Part shown: piece after piece, positions 16,319-24,728 of the stretch
Numbering within the stretch: position 1 is the stretch's first letter
Layout: the number at the start of each line of letters is the position of its first letter
DNA from: Streptomyces sp. CB01635
Lineage (GTDB): Bacteria; Actinomycetota; Actinomycetes; Streptomycetales; Streptomycetaceae
Direction: 5' to 3'
Assembly (NCBI RefSeq): GCF_002803065.1
Contig: NZ_NNBL01000001.1
Location: 528,724 to 592,723, forward strand
DNA: 64,000 nucleotides
Notes under the pieces: generated by a model
The model's input: only the letters and a program-made list of their open reading frames with translations
The model's database searches: none
What the model was told of the DNA's origin: nothing
Translations under genes and position numbers: made by a program

Positions 16319-17242
16319 GTGCTGCGAGAAGTGACGGCCGTCCGGTATCTGAACCCCCTGCGGACCGGTGGCTCCGTGCCGGGGGTCGTCGAGGCCGACG
16401 ACCTGGGGACCTACGTCGTGAAGTTCACCGGGTCCGCGCAGGGCCGCAAGGCGCTCGTCGCGGAGATCGTCGTCGGTGAGCTGGCGCGCCGCCTCGGCCT
16501 GCGCTTTCCCGAGCTGGTCCGCGTCCACTTCGACCCCGAGGTGGCCGCACACGAGCCGCACCAGGAGGTCCAGGACCTGCTGCGCGCGAGCGACGGGCTC
16601 AACCTCGGGATGGACTTCCTGCCGGGCGCGAAGGACTTCACGCCCGAGGTCGCTGCCGCCTTCACGGTGGACCCGCTGGAAGCCGGGAAGATCGTGTGGC
16701 TCGACGCCCTCACGGTCAACGTGGACCGCACGATCCACAGCTCGAACCTGATGATCTGGCCCACCTTCGGCATCCAGGAGCCGAAGCTGTGGCTGATCGA
16801 CCACGGCGCCGCCCTGATCTTCCACCACCGCTGGGACGCGTCCGCGCCCGACAAGGCGTACGACTTCCGCCATCACGCCCTCGGCGCCTACGGGCCCGAC
16901 ACGGCGGCCGCCGACGCGGAGCTGGCGCCCCTCGTCACCGAGGAGATGCTCCGCGAGATCACCGCGCTCGTCCCCGACGCGTGGCTGACCGACGAGCCGG
17001 GCTTCCATTCGCCGGACGCGGTCCGCGAGGCGTACGTCTCCTATCTCGCGGCCCGCGCCCGTACGTCCCCCGCCTGGCTGCCCACGGACTTCCCGTCGCG
17101 CGACCAGCTGGCGGCCGCCGACGCGCGCCGCGCGGCCGACACGGAGAAGGGCCGCCCCGACTGGCTCAAGCGCGTCCCCGACCTGCACGGCAAACCGGCC
17201 GCCGAACAGGACTGGTCCGTCCACCTCGGTAACAAGGGCTGA
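16319..17242 (+). CDS. HipA-like kinase-fold protein, stand-alone
   Basis: 307 residues. Kinase elements of the HipA/PI3-4-kinase-like fold can be placed: ATP-binding Lys35 in YVVKFTG, a catalytic loop NVDRTIHSSN with Asp136 and Asn143, and a metal Asp161 in LIDHGA. HipA toxins phosphorylate GltX, but this protein is shorter and has no HipB antitoxin beside it, so a toxin role is not supported. The GTG start lies 7 nt after TAGGCT and has no RBS, a good leaderless candidate. Confidence 0.8.
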   Translation: MLREVTAVRYLNPLRTGGSVPGVVEADDLGTYVVKFTGSAQGRKALVAEIVVGELARRLGLRFPELVRVHFDPEVAAHEPHQEVQDLLRASDGLNLGMDFLPGAKDFTPEVAAAFTVDPLEAGKIVWLDALTVNVDRTIHSSNLMIWPTFGIQEPKLWLIDHGAALIFHHRWDASAPDKAYDFRHHALGAYGPDTAAADAELAPLVTEEMLREITALVPDAWLTDEPGFHSPDAVREAYVSYLAARARTSPAWLPTDFPSRDQLAAADARRAADTEKGRPDWLKRVPDLHGKPAAEQDWSVHLGNKG

Positions 17243-17259
17243 CCCCGGACACGACCGAA

Positions 17260-17285
17260 CCCCCGGCGCTGTGCGGTGCCGAGGG
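17260..17285. terminator. Hairpin between convergent genes
   Basis: CCCCCGGCGC (17260-17269) pairs with GTGCCGAGGG (17276-17285), 9 of 10 positions with one G-U, around a 6-nt loop. It sits between the convergent HipA-like and malate synthase genes and can serve both. Confidence 0.5.
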
Positions 17286-17306
17286 CTCGGGTGGTGCGGG
17301 GCCGAC

Positions 17307-18944
17307 TCAGCCGGCGAGCTGCTCGTACGCGGGCAGCGTCAGGAAGTCCGCGTAGTCCGCGTCCAGGGAGACCTGGAGGAGGAGGTCGTGGGCCTGCTGC
17401 CACTTGCCGGCCGCGAAGGCCTCCTCGCCGATCTCGGCCTTGATGTTCGCGAGCTCCTGGGCCGCGACCTCGCGGGCCAGGTCGGCGGTGACGGTCGTGC
17501 CGGAGTGCTCGCCGCCCTCGAAGACGACGCCGGCGTTGATCCACTGCCAGATCTGCGAGCGGGAGATCTCGGCGGTGGCCGCGTCCTCCATCAGGTTGAA
17601 GATGGCGACGGCGCCGAGGCCGCGCAGCCACGCCTCGATGTAGCGGATGCCGACCTGGACGGCGTTGACCAGGCCGTCGTAGGTGGGCCGGGCGTCGAGG
17701 GAGTCGATCGCGATCAGGTCGCCGGGCGCGACGGACACGTCCTCGCGCAGACGCTCCTTCTGGTTCGGCTTGTCACCGAGGACCGCGTCGAAGGACGCCA
17801 TCGCGATCGGGACCAGGTCGGGGTGGGCGACCCACGAGCCGTCGAAGCCGTCGCCGGCCTCGCGGTCCTTGTCGTTCTTGACCTTCTCGAACGCGACCTT
17901 GTTGACCTCGGCGTCGCGCCGCGACGGGATGAACGCCGCCATGCCGCCGATCGCGTGCGCGCCCCGCTTGTGGCAGGTGCGGACGAGGAGTTCGGTGTAG
18001 GCGCGCATGAACGGGGCCGTCATCGTGACCAGGTTGCGGTCCGGCAGAACGAACTTGGCGCCGCCGTCACGGAAGTTCTTGACGATGGAGAACAGGTAGT
18101 CCCAGCGGCCCGCGTTCAGCCCGGCGGCGTGGTCGCGGAGCTCGTAGAGGATCTCGTCCATCTCGTACGCGGCCGTGATCGTCTCGATCAGGACGGTCGC
18201 GCGGACGGTGCCCTGGGGGATCCCGACGTAGTCCTGCGCGAAGACGAAGATCTCGTTCCAGAGGCGGGCCTCCAGGTGCGACTCCGTCTTCGGGAGGTAG
18301 AAGTACGGGCCCTTGCCGAGCTCGATCAGGCGCTTGGCGTTGTGGAAGAAGTACAGGCCGAAGTCGACGAGCGCGCCGGGGACGGGCCGGCCGGCCTCGT
18401 CCTTCAGGTGGCGCTCGTCCAGGTGCCAGCCGCGCGGGCGCATCACGACGGTCGCGAGCTCGTCGTTGCCCTTGAGGGCGTACGACTTGCCGGTGCGCTC
18501 GTCCGTGAAGTCGATGTTGCGCGTGTAGGCGTCCATCAGGTTGACCTGGCCCAGGACGACGTTCTCCCAGGTGGGGGCCGAGGCGTCCTCGAAGTCCGCG
18601 AGCCAGACCTTGGCGCCCGAGTTCAGGGCGTTGATGGTCATCTTGCGGTCGGTGGGACCGGTGATCTCGACGCGGCGGTCGTTCAGCGCGGCCGGGGCGG
18701 GCGCGACGCGCCAGGTGGTGTCCTCGCGGATGTGAGCGGTCTCCGGGAGGAAGTCGAGCGTGGAGGTGCGGGCGATCTCGGCGCGACGCTCCGCGCGGCG
18801 GGTGAGGAGCTCGTCACGCCGGGGCGTGAACAGCCGGTGCAGCTCGGCCACGAAGGCGAGGGCCGCGTCCGTGAGCACCTCTTCCTGCCTGGGCAGGGGC
18901 TCTGCGTCGACGATGGCCAGCGGGGACGGCGCTGGTGCGGACAT
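17307..18944 (-). CDS. aceB: Malate synthase A
   Basis: 545 residues (E. coli AceB is about 533). Catalyses glyoxylate + acetyl-CoA to malate and CoA in the cytosol. The signature region KTESHLEARLWNEIFVFAQ lies near residue 225, and MRPRGWHL and EHSGTTVT segments are present as in isoform A enzymes. It is monocistronic. A palindrome nearly identical to one before the allantoinase gene lies 116-130 bp upstream, so it is probably co-repressed with allantoin degradation, which yields glyoxylate. Confidence 0.95.
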   Translation of the reverse strand: MSAPAPSPLAIVDAEPLPRQEEVLTDAALAFVAELHRLFTPRRDELLTRRAERRAEIARTSTLDFLPETAHIREDTTWRVAPAPAALNDRRVEITGPTDRKMTINALNSGAKVWLADFEDASAPTWENVVLGQVNLMDAYTRNIDFTDERTGKSYALKGNDELATVVMRPRGWHLDERHLKDEAGRPVPGALVDFGLYFFHNAKRLIELGKGPYFYLPKTESHLEARLWNEIFVFAQDYVGIPQGTVRATVLIETITAAYEMDEILYELRDHAAGLNAGRWDYLFSIVKNFRDGGAKFVLPDRNLVTMTAPFMRAYTELLVRTCHKRGAHAIGGMAAFIPSRRDAEVNKVAFEKVKNDKDREAGDGFDGSWVAHPDLVPIAMASFDAVLGDKPNQKERLREDVSVAPGDLIAIDSLDARPTYDGLVNAVQVGIRYIEAWLRGLGAVAIFNLMEDAATAEISRSQIWQWINAGVVFEGGEHSGTTVTADLAREVAAQELANIKAEIGEEAFAAGKWQQAHDLLLQVSLDADYADFLTLPAYEQLAG

Positions 18945-19059
18945 GAGCTGTCACTTCCTTCAGCGAACGGGCGCGGGCGGCACCGAGTGCCGTGGGCGCC
19001 GGAATACGACTACGGACCCCGCGCGGGGGGACCGGCCCTTCTGAGCAGTGGATACTAGT

Positions 19060-19074
19060 TTCCTCATTGTGGAA
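19060..19074. promoter_or_regulatory. IclR/AllR-type operator candidate upstream of aceB
   Basis: TTCCTCATTGTGGAA is an imperfect palindrome (arms TTCCTC/GTGGAA) matching the allB site at 27490-27504 in 13 of 15 positions. It lies upstream of the divergent aceB gene. AllR-family regulators are known to repress glyoxylate and allantoin genes; binding here is inference. Confidence 0.6.
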
Positions 19075-19160
19075 GTTCAATGGTTTGTTGATGTCGAGAT
19101 TCTCCGGGTCGACATAACGTGGCGCTCGGTGCCAGGCTCCTCACGCCCCGTTCATGCCCC

Positions 19161-19766
19161 TCACTCAAGGTGCTTCAGGTCGGCCTCGGTGTCGATGTCG
19201 TAGTCATCGGCCACATCGCCGCACTCCACGAGCGTGAGCTCCGACGCGTGCTCCTTCAGGTACGCGCGCGCCCCGCGGTCCCCGGCCGCGCTCGCCACGA
19301 TCCCCGGCCAGTGCTCCGCCCCGAACAGGACCGGATGCCCGCGCTCCCCGTCGTACGCGGCCGCCGCCAGCGACCCCGCCGACCGGTACGCGGCCCGCAC
19401 GCGCGCCACCGCCGGAGCTCCGATCCCCGGTTGGTCCACAAGGAGTACGAGCGCGGCCGACGCCCCCGTCCCGGTGAGCGAGCCGAGCCCCGCCCGCAGC
19501 GACGACCCCATGCCCTCCTCCCACGCCGGGTTCTCCACGAGCACGCACCCCGCCAGGTCCGCCCGCGCCCGCACGTCGTCCGCTGCCGCGCCCAGCACGA
19601 CGTGGACGCGCTCGCAGCCGCCCGCGCGCAGCACCGCCACCGCGTGCTCCACCAGGGGGCGCCCGCGGTGCGTCAGGAGCGCCTTCGGCCGCCCGCCGAG
19701 CCTGCGCCCACCGCCCGCCGCGAGCAGCAGTCCCGTCACCGGAGCGTCATCCGTTGCGTGTGTCAT
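19161..19766 (-). CDS. MobA-like nucleotidyltransferase (molybdenum cofactor type)
   Basis: 201 residues. The N-terminal signature LLAAGGGRRLGGRPKALL and the Mg-binding LLVDQPG motif are those of MobA/MocA-like NTP transferases. Relatives attach CMP or GMP to molybdopterin, notably for xanthine dehydrogenase. Position beside glyoxylate and allantoin genes fits a purine-catabolic role. The ATG at 19766 places the motif at the usual distance from the N-terminus; the frame is open further upstream but without conservation clues. Confidence 0.85.
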   Translation of the reverse strand: MTHATDDAPVTGLLLAAGGGRRLGGRPKALLTHRGRPLVEHAVAVLRAGGCERVHVVLGAAADDVRARADLAGCVLVENPAWEEGMGSSLRAGLGSLTGTGASAALVLLVDQPGIGAPAVARVRAAYRSAGSLAAAAYDGERGHPVLFGAEHWPGIVASAAGDRGARAYLKEHASELTLVECGDVADDYDIDTEADLKHLE

Positions 19767-19990
19767 GAAGCCTGGATACCTCACCGGGCCGCCCGCGCGC
19801 CGACCCCCGGGGACACTCGTGAGGCCGGAATTCGGTCGGCACGGTGGCGGGCGCGGCAGAAAGTGGCGTTTACTGGCCGACGACCCCGATGCGGCGAGTC
19901 CGGCCAAGGCCCCGCCGGGGCCGCGGAAGGCGTACGGCGTGCGGAACGCGCATGTCTGCGGTCGCACAAAGGCGTGCGAGGGGGAGAGCT

Positions 19991-20305
19991 GTGTTGCGGA
20001 GCGTGGGGCAGAAGCTGGTGGCGGTCAGCGAAGAGGATCCGCGGGTGACGGAGTTGCGCACCGCGGTGTCCAGGCTGCGCCGTGAACTGGCCGCCCATCC
20101 GGCCGAGTTCCCCGACCGGGCGGTGGCCGAGGACGAACTGGCCGCCCTGGACGCGATGGCCGCCGGTGGCCTTCCCGAGATCCCGCGCCTGCGCCGCTCC
20201 CTGCTGCTCATCGCGGGCGCGATCGGCTCGGTCAGCGCCCTGGCGAAGGGCCTCGGGGACGTGCGGAGCGCGGTGGAGCTGTTCGGCGGGCCGCCACTGC
20301 ACTGA
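19991..20305 (+). CDS. Small hypothetical protein (DUF5955-like)
   Basis: 104 residues from a GTG with GGGGAGAG just upstream. The central part is a charged helix (VTELRTAVSRLRRELAAHP), followed by a hydrophobic segment (LLLIAGAIGSVSALAKGL, about 75-93). I recall this as a short Streptomyces family, probably DUF5955, often near toxin-antitoxin or effector genes. It may associate with membranes. No function is assigned. Confidence 0.7.
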   Translation: MLRSVGQKLVAVSEEDPRVTELRTAVSRLRRELAAHPAEFPDRAVAEDELAALDAMAAGGLPEIPRLRRSLLLIAGAIGSVSALAKGLGDVRSAVELFGGPPLH

Positions 20306-20340
20306 CCTCGTGCGTGAGTTGACGGCCCCTCACTCCCGCG

Positions 20341-21834
20341 TCACGCCACCCAGTGGGGCCGGCCCGGCTCGTCACCGGTCGCTCCGAGGCCGTCCGCGAG
20401 CGTCTGTGCCAGGCGATGCACCGCCTCCCTGGCGACCTCGGGCGGCTGTGTGTACGGGAAGCGCAGCCGGTGCTCGTGCGTGCCCGGGTCCGCGCCGAAG
20501 CGGGAGCCGCCCTCGATGTGCACCCCGTGCCGCAGCGCGGCCCGGGCGAGCGCCGAGGCGATCGGGCGGCCCAGGTCGATCCAGAGCGACAGGCCGCCGG
20601 GCGGCAACTGCCAGCGCCACTCCGGCAGTTCGCGCGCCAGGTCCTCGGCGAGCGCGTCCCGCTGGGCCCGCATCCGCGGCAGGCGCTCGCTCAGGACCTC
20701 GTCCATCCGGTCGAGCAGCCGCAGCGCGACGAGCTGGTCGAGCACGGAACCCGACATGTCGAACGGCACCCGTGCCGTGGCCAGTTCCGTGATGAGCCGC
20801 GACCCGGCCCGTACCCAGCCGATGCGCAGCCCGCCCCAGTGCGACTTGCTCAACGAGCCCACGGTGACGACCTGTTCGCCCGCACCGGGCGAGGCGAGCG
20901 AGGCGAACGGCGCGGGCGCCGGCACGTCCAGCGCGATGTCGGCGACCGTCTCGTCCACGACCAGCCAGGTCCCGGTCGCCCGCGCCGCCTCGAGGAGCCG
21001 CACCCGCTGCTCGCGCGGCATCAGCCGCCCGGTCGGGTTGTGGAAGTCCGGGATCAGATAGGCGAGCCGCGGCGCGGTCTGGCGCAGCGCCGACTCGAAA
21101 AGGTCCGTGTCCCAGCCGCCGTCCGTGACCGGCACCGGCGTGGCCCGCATCCCGCCCCTGTTCAGCGCGTCCAGGGCGTTCGGGTACGACGGGTTCTCGA
21201 CCAGGACGCGGTCGCCCGCCCGGGCGAGGAGCCCCAGGGTGAGCGACACCGCCTGCTGGGCGCCCGAGGTGATGAGGATCTGTTCGGGGAGCGTCGGCAG
21301 GCCGCGCCGTGTGAACCGCTCGGCGACCGCGGCCCTTAGCTCGGGAAGCCCGTACGGGTGGTAGCCGGGCGTCGACGCGTGCCTCGGCAGCTGTGCGCCG
21401 GCGGCGGCGAGCGCGTCGGCGAGCTCCGCCTCGGGCGCGCCGGGCGCCGCGATGGCGAGGTCGATCACGTCGTCTCCCGTGGGGAAGACGGCCACGCTGG
21501 CGGGCCGCTGTCCCTCGGGCAGCTCGGTCCACGTCCCCGCGCCACGCCTGCTGCGTGCGTAGCCGCCTTCGCGCAGCAGGTCGTAGGCGGCGGTGACCGT
21601 GGCGCGGCTGACGCCGAGCGCCGTGGCCAGCTCGCGCTCGGCGGGCAGCCGGGTGTGCAGCGGGATGCGCCCGTCGAGCAGCAGGGTGCGTACGCCCTGG
21701 GCCAGGGCGCGGTAGCCGGGTCGCTCCCCGGCGGTGACCGTCAGGAGGCCGGCGAGGCGGCGGCTGCCCAGGGACCCGTTCATGTTGTCCGCGCCCGGCG
21801 TGTTCAAGGCGTGGACCACTCGATTGCCTGCCAT
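20341..21834 (-). CDS. MocR-type regulator: GntR HTH fused to aminotransferase domain
   Basis: 497 residues. Residues about 35-100 form a GntR winged helix (LPAERELATALGVSRATVTA). The rest is a class I aminotransferase fold with the PLP Lys in GSLSKSHWGGLRIGW. MocR proteins use PLP or an amino-acid adduct as signal and usually regulate a divergent gene. GAGGGGAG stands before the ATG at 21834. The gene starting divergently at 21936 encodes a tiny protein plus a universal stress protein, the only local target candidates. Confidence 0.9.
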   Translation of the reverse strand: MAGNRVVHALNTPGADNMNGSLGSRRLAGLLTVTAGERPGYRALAQGVRTLLLDGRIPLHTRLPAERELATALGVSRATVTAAYDLLREGGYARSRRGAGTWTELPEGQRPASVAVFPTGDDVIDLAIAAPGAPEAELADALAAAGAQLPRHASTPGYHPYGLPELRAAVAERFTRRGLPTLPEQILITSGAQQAVSLTLGLLARAGDRVLVENPSYPNALDALNRGGMRATPVPVTDGGWDTDLFESALRQTAPRLAYLIPDFHNPTGRLMPREQRVRLLEAARATGTWLVVDETVADIALDVPAPAPFASLASPGAGEQVVTVGSLSKSHWGGLRIGWVRAGSRLITELATARVPFDMSGSVLDQLVALRLLDRMDEVLSERLPRMRAQRDALAEDLARELPEWRWQLPPGGLSLWIDLGRPIASALARAALRHGVHIEGGSRFGADPGTHEHRLRFPYTQPPEVAREAVHRLAQTLADGLGATGDEPGRPHWVA

Positions 21835-21935
21835 GCCAACTCCCCTCTATTGGCCCTGCTGTCCAGGCCAATCAGCCTACAGACTCGGGAGAGGTCAGGG
21901 GTTTTGGCCTGGGGAACCGGCTGAGGAGGCATGCC

Positions 21936-22079
21936 ATGGACGGGTACGAGGCGGGCTGCGTCACGGACCGTTTCGAGCGGGAGATGCAGCGCCGCGCGGA
22001 GGCGCGCACCACGCGGCCGGCGGGCGCCTGGGTCCGCGCGCTGGTGAACGGGAAGCGGCGCAAGGGGAGGAAGCCGTGA
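21936..22079 (+). CDS. 47-residue basic small protein
   Basis: Starts at ATG 21936 with CTGAGGAGGC upstream and ends in a GTGA overlap with the universal stress gene. Sequence is strongly basic at the end (NGKRRKGRKP) with an amphipathic helix before it (DRFEREMQRRAEARTT). It is too short for routine gene calling. Translational coupling and a good RBS support it. It could bind nucleic acid or act as a leader; unknown. Confidence 0.6.
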   Translation: MDGYEAGCVTDRFEREMQRRAEARTTRPAGAWVRALVNGKRRKGRKP

Positions 22080-22609
22080 GCGCCGTCGAGGCCCGACGGC
22101 CCGAGGGAATGGTCGGTCAGGTCGTCGTCGGGGTGAGCGACTCGCTCGGCGGGCTCGCGGCGCTGCGCGCGGCCGCCGAGCAGGCGCGCCGCTCGGGCCG
22201 GGTCCTCGTCGCCGTCCTCGCCTGGGAGCCGCCCGAGGGTGAGGGCCTGTACGCCCGCCGCCCCGACCGGCAGTGGGCCCGGCACTGGCACGGCGAGGCC
22301 CGCGCCCGCCTCGACCGCGCCTTCGCCGAGGCGCTCGGCGGGCCACCCCGGGACGTCGACCTGGTACGCCGTGTGGTCAGGGCCAGGCCGGGCCGGGCCC
22401 TGCGCGACGCGGTGGCGGGCCCGGACGACCTGCTCGTCATCGGCGTCCATCCACGCCGCATGTGGCGCGGACGGATCCACCGCCACGTCGTCGCACACGC
22501 CGGCTGCCCGGTCCTGACCGTGCCGGCCCCGCCACTGGCACGGCACGAGCTTCGGGCGCTGCGCCGGGCGAGCGCATACGACTTCGCGGCGGCAGGTCCG
22601 GCCGGGTGA
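22076..22609 (+). CDS. Universal stress protein family
   Basis: 177 residues from GTG 22076 inside the stop of the small gene. The USP fold is recognisable: VVVGVSDSLGGLAALRAA near the N-terminus and a degenerate nucleotide-binding segment IGVHPRRMWRGRIHRHVVAH near the C-terminus, close to the G2xG9G(S/T) pattern of ATP-binding members but with the second Gly cluster changed, so ATP binding is uncertain. Single USP domain. Confidence 0.82.
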   Translation: MSAVEARRPEGMVGQVVVGVSDSLGGLAALRAAAEQARRSGRVLVAVLAWEPPEGEGLYARRPDRQWARHWHGEARARLDRAFAEALGGPPRDVDLVRRVVRARPGRALRDAVAGPDDLLVIGVHPRRMWRGRIHRHVVAHAGCPVLTVPAPPLARHELRALRRASAYDFAAAGPAG

Positions 22610-22794
22610 ACGGGGGCATTGGCGCACGAGGCCGTAGGCGGTGGTTGTCGCTGTGTGTGGGGCGGATCTGCGGTTCGGTGGTGGGGTGTGCGCCGGGTGC
22701 CCGGTCCTGACCGCGTCCGTGCCGCCGCCTGCGTGGGACGGGTCGGGGCGGGTGGCCGCAGGACTTCGCGGTGGCGGGCTGGACGGGCAGGAGG

Positions 22795-23421
22795 TCAGCG
22801 GCGCATGAGGCCGCGTGCGGTGGCCGCGGCGACCGCCGCTGTGCGCGAGTCGACGCCCAACTTGGCGTAGATGTGCACCAGATGGGACTTCACCGTCGCC
22901 TGGCTGAGGAACAGTTCCTTGCTGATCCGCTGGTTCGACAGGCCGTCCCTGACGAGCTGGAGCACCTCCAGCTCGCGGCGGCTGAGCGCCTCGGCGGGGG
23001 CCCGCATGCGGTCCATCAGGCGGTGTGCGATGGCGGGCGCGAGCGCGGACTGGCCGGAGGCCGCCGTACGGACCGCCGCGGCGAGCTCCTCCGGCGGCGC
23101 GTCCTTGAGCAGATAGCCGGACGCGCCCGCCTCCACCGCGGCGAGGATGTCCGCGTCCGTGTCGTACGTGGTCAGGACGAGGACGCGCGGCGCACCGGGC
23201 CTCGCCGCGATGGCCGCCGTCGCCTCCGAGCCGTGCATTCCGGCGCCGAACTGGAGATCCATGAGGACGACGTCGATCCCGCCGGCCGCGGCCAGCTCCA
23301 CGGCCCGCTCCGCCGTGGCGGCCTCCGCGGCGATCTCGAAGTCGGGTTCGGCGTCGAGGACGGCGCGGAGCCCGGCGCGTACGACGGGGTGGTCGTCGGC
23401 AAGCAGGAGCCGGACGGTCAT
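22795..23421 (-). CDS. NarL/LuxR-family response regulator
   Basis: 208 residues. Receiver domain with acidic pair Asp9-Asp10, phospho-acceptor Asp55 (VVLMDLQFG) and the conserved Lys in YLLKDAPP. C-terminal LuxR HTH (LSRRELEVLQLVRDGLSNQR). Its ATG overlaps the kinase stop by four bases, so kinase and regulator form one operon. The divergent ABC exporter at 24729 is the obvious target. Confidence 0.93.
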   Translation of the reverse strand: MTVRLLLADDHPVVRAGLRAVLDAEPDFEIAAEAATAERAVELAAAGGIDVVLMDLQFGAGMHGSEATAAIAARPGAPRVLVLTTYDTDADILAAVEAGASGYLLKDAPPEELAAAVRTAASGQSALAPAIAHRLMDRMRAPAEALSRRELEVLQLVRDGLSNQRISKELFLSQATVKSHLVHIYAKLGVDSRTAAVAAATARGLMRR

Positions 23422-24593
23422 GACGCGCCTTCCACGGGGAGAGGGAGAGTGATCGCGACCGCCGTGCCCTGGCCCGGCGCCGACTCCACCGTGAACGTGC
23501 CCCCGAGGGACTCCGCGCGTGAGCGCATCGCGGGCAGGCCGAACCCGCCGTCGCCGGACGGCGCCGACGCGGGGTCGAAGCCGCGGCCGTCGTCCACGAT
23601 GTCGAGGGCCACGGCCGTGTCCATGAAGCTGAGGGTGATCTCGGCGCGGCGAGCCCCCGCGTGGCGCACCGTGTTCGCGAGCGCCGACTGCGCGATCCGC
23701 AGCAGGGCGACCTCGTACGGCGTCGGCAGCCCGGACGGAGTGCCGCTCTCCGTGAAGCGGGCGGTGAGCCCGGGAGCCGTCGCGCACAGCCGCTCCAGGG
23801 CCCCCGCGAGCGACCCGCTCTCCAGGTCCGGCGGCGACAGGGCCCGCACGAAGCGGCGGGCCTCGGCCAGGTTGTCCTGGGCGGCCGCGCGCGCCTGTTC
23901 GATGTGCTGGGCGGCCGGTGACTGCGGCGGCAGCGCGCGCTGGGCCGCGCGCAGCAGGAGCTGGATCGAGGACAGACCCTGCGCGAGGGTGTCGTGGATC
24001 TCGCGCGCCAGGCGCTCCCGCTCGGCGAGGGTGCCCGCCGTGCGCTCCGCGGCGGCGAGTTCGGCGCGCGTCGCGATCAGCTCCTCGATCAGGCGCTGTC
24101 TGCGCTCGCTCTCGCGGTACAGCGCCTGGTAGCCCATGACGGTCGCGACGGCCACGGCCGCGCCGAGGAGCGGCCCTATGAAGGCCCCCGGGTTGAACTC
24201 CTGCCCATGGCGTACGTACGACGCGATGGCGGCGCACGCGGTGAGCGCCACGGCGGGGACGCCCCAGCGGGCGGGCAGCAGATGCAGTTGGAGGAAGTAC
24301 AGCGGGAACGCCAGCCACAGCCCGTCGGGGGAGAGGACGAGCAGCACCAGCCACACCGCGCACAGCGCCCCGAGCCAGAGCGCCGCCCCGGCCCGCGTGT
24401 CCTGTACGGCCGCGATCAGCGGGCCCGCCCCGTACACGACGGTCATCACGACCGCGGCGGCCACCACGGCGCCCGCCCCCGTCGAGTCCCCGGCCAGCGC
24501 GCGGCCGGCGACCAGCAGGAGCAGCCCGGCCATCAGCAGGTGCAGGAGCAGGCGCAGGACGCGCAGAACGGGGGTCAGAGAACGTGGATCCAT
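23418..24593 (-). CDS. Sensor histidine kinase (HisKA_3 / DesK-like)
   Basis: 391 residues. Four to six membrane helices cover about 1-150. The dimerisation segment REIHDTLAQGLSSIQLLL near residue 198 has the phospho-accepting His. An HATPase domain follows (TVRHAGARRAEI as N-box, DDGRGFDP and GGFGLPAMRSRAE as G boxes). There is little extracellular loop, so it probably senses membrane stress or a lipophilic compound. First gene of the unit with the response regulator. Confidence 0.92.
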   Translation of the reverse strand: MDPRSLTPVLRVLRLLLHLLMAGLLLLVAGRALAGDSTGAGAVVAAAVVMTVVYGAGPLIAAVQDTRAGAALWLGALCAVWLVLLVLSPDGLWLAFPLYFLQLHLLPARWGVPAVALTACAAIASYVRHGQEFNPGAFIGPLLGAAVAVATVMGYQALYRESERRQRLIEELIATRAELAAAERTAGTLAERERLAREIHDTLAQGLSSIQLLLRAAQRALPPQSPAAQHIEQARAAAQDNLAEARRFVRALSPPDLESGSLAGALERLCATAPGLTARFTESGTPSGLPTPYEVALLRIAQSALANTVRHAGARRAEITLSFMDTAVALDIVDDGRGFDPASAPSGDGGFGLPAMRSRAESLGGTFTVESAPGQGTAVAITLPLPVEGAS

Positions 24594-24728
24594 ACCGTCA
24601 CCAGCGTAGGCAGAAGAACGTCGAAGACGGTCAACCGAAAGTTTGAAAGGCGGCTCCTTCCTTCGATTCGGGTGAAGCGTGCTGTGGCGCGATGCCCGGG
24701 GCGGGCGCCCGGCCGCAGGCTGGGGACC

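Noticed and set aside
16319..17242. HipBA-type toxin-antitoxin system
   Set aside because: No HTH antitoxin gene is adjacent on either side, and the protein is shorter than HipA toxins.
22610..22794. Possible gene in the gap between the stress protein and the response regulator
   Set aside because: Short frames here lack an RBS and read as GC-rich noise; I see no gene, RNA or clear terminator.
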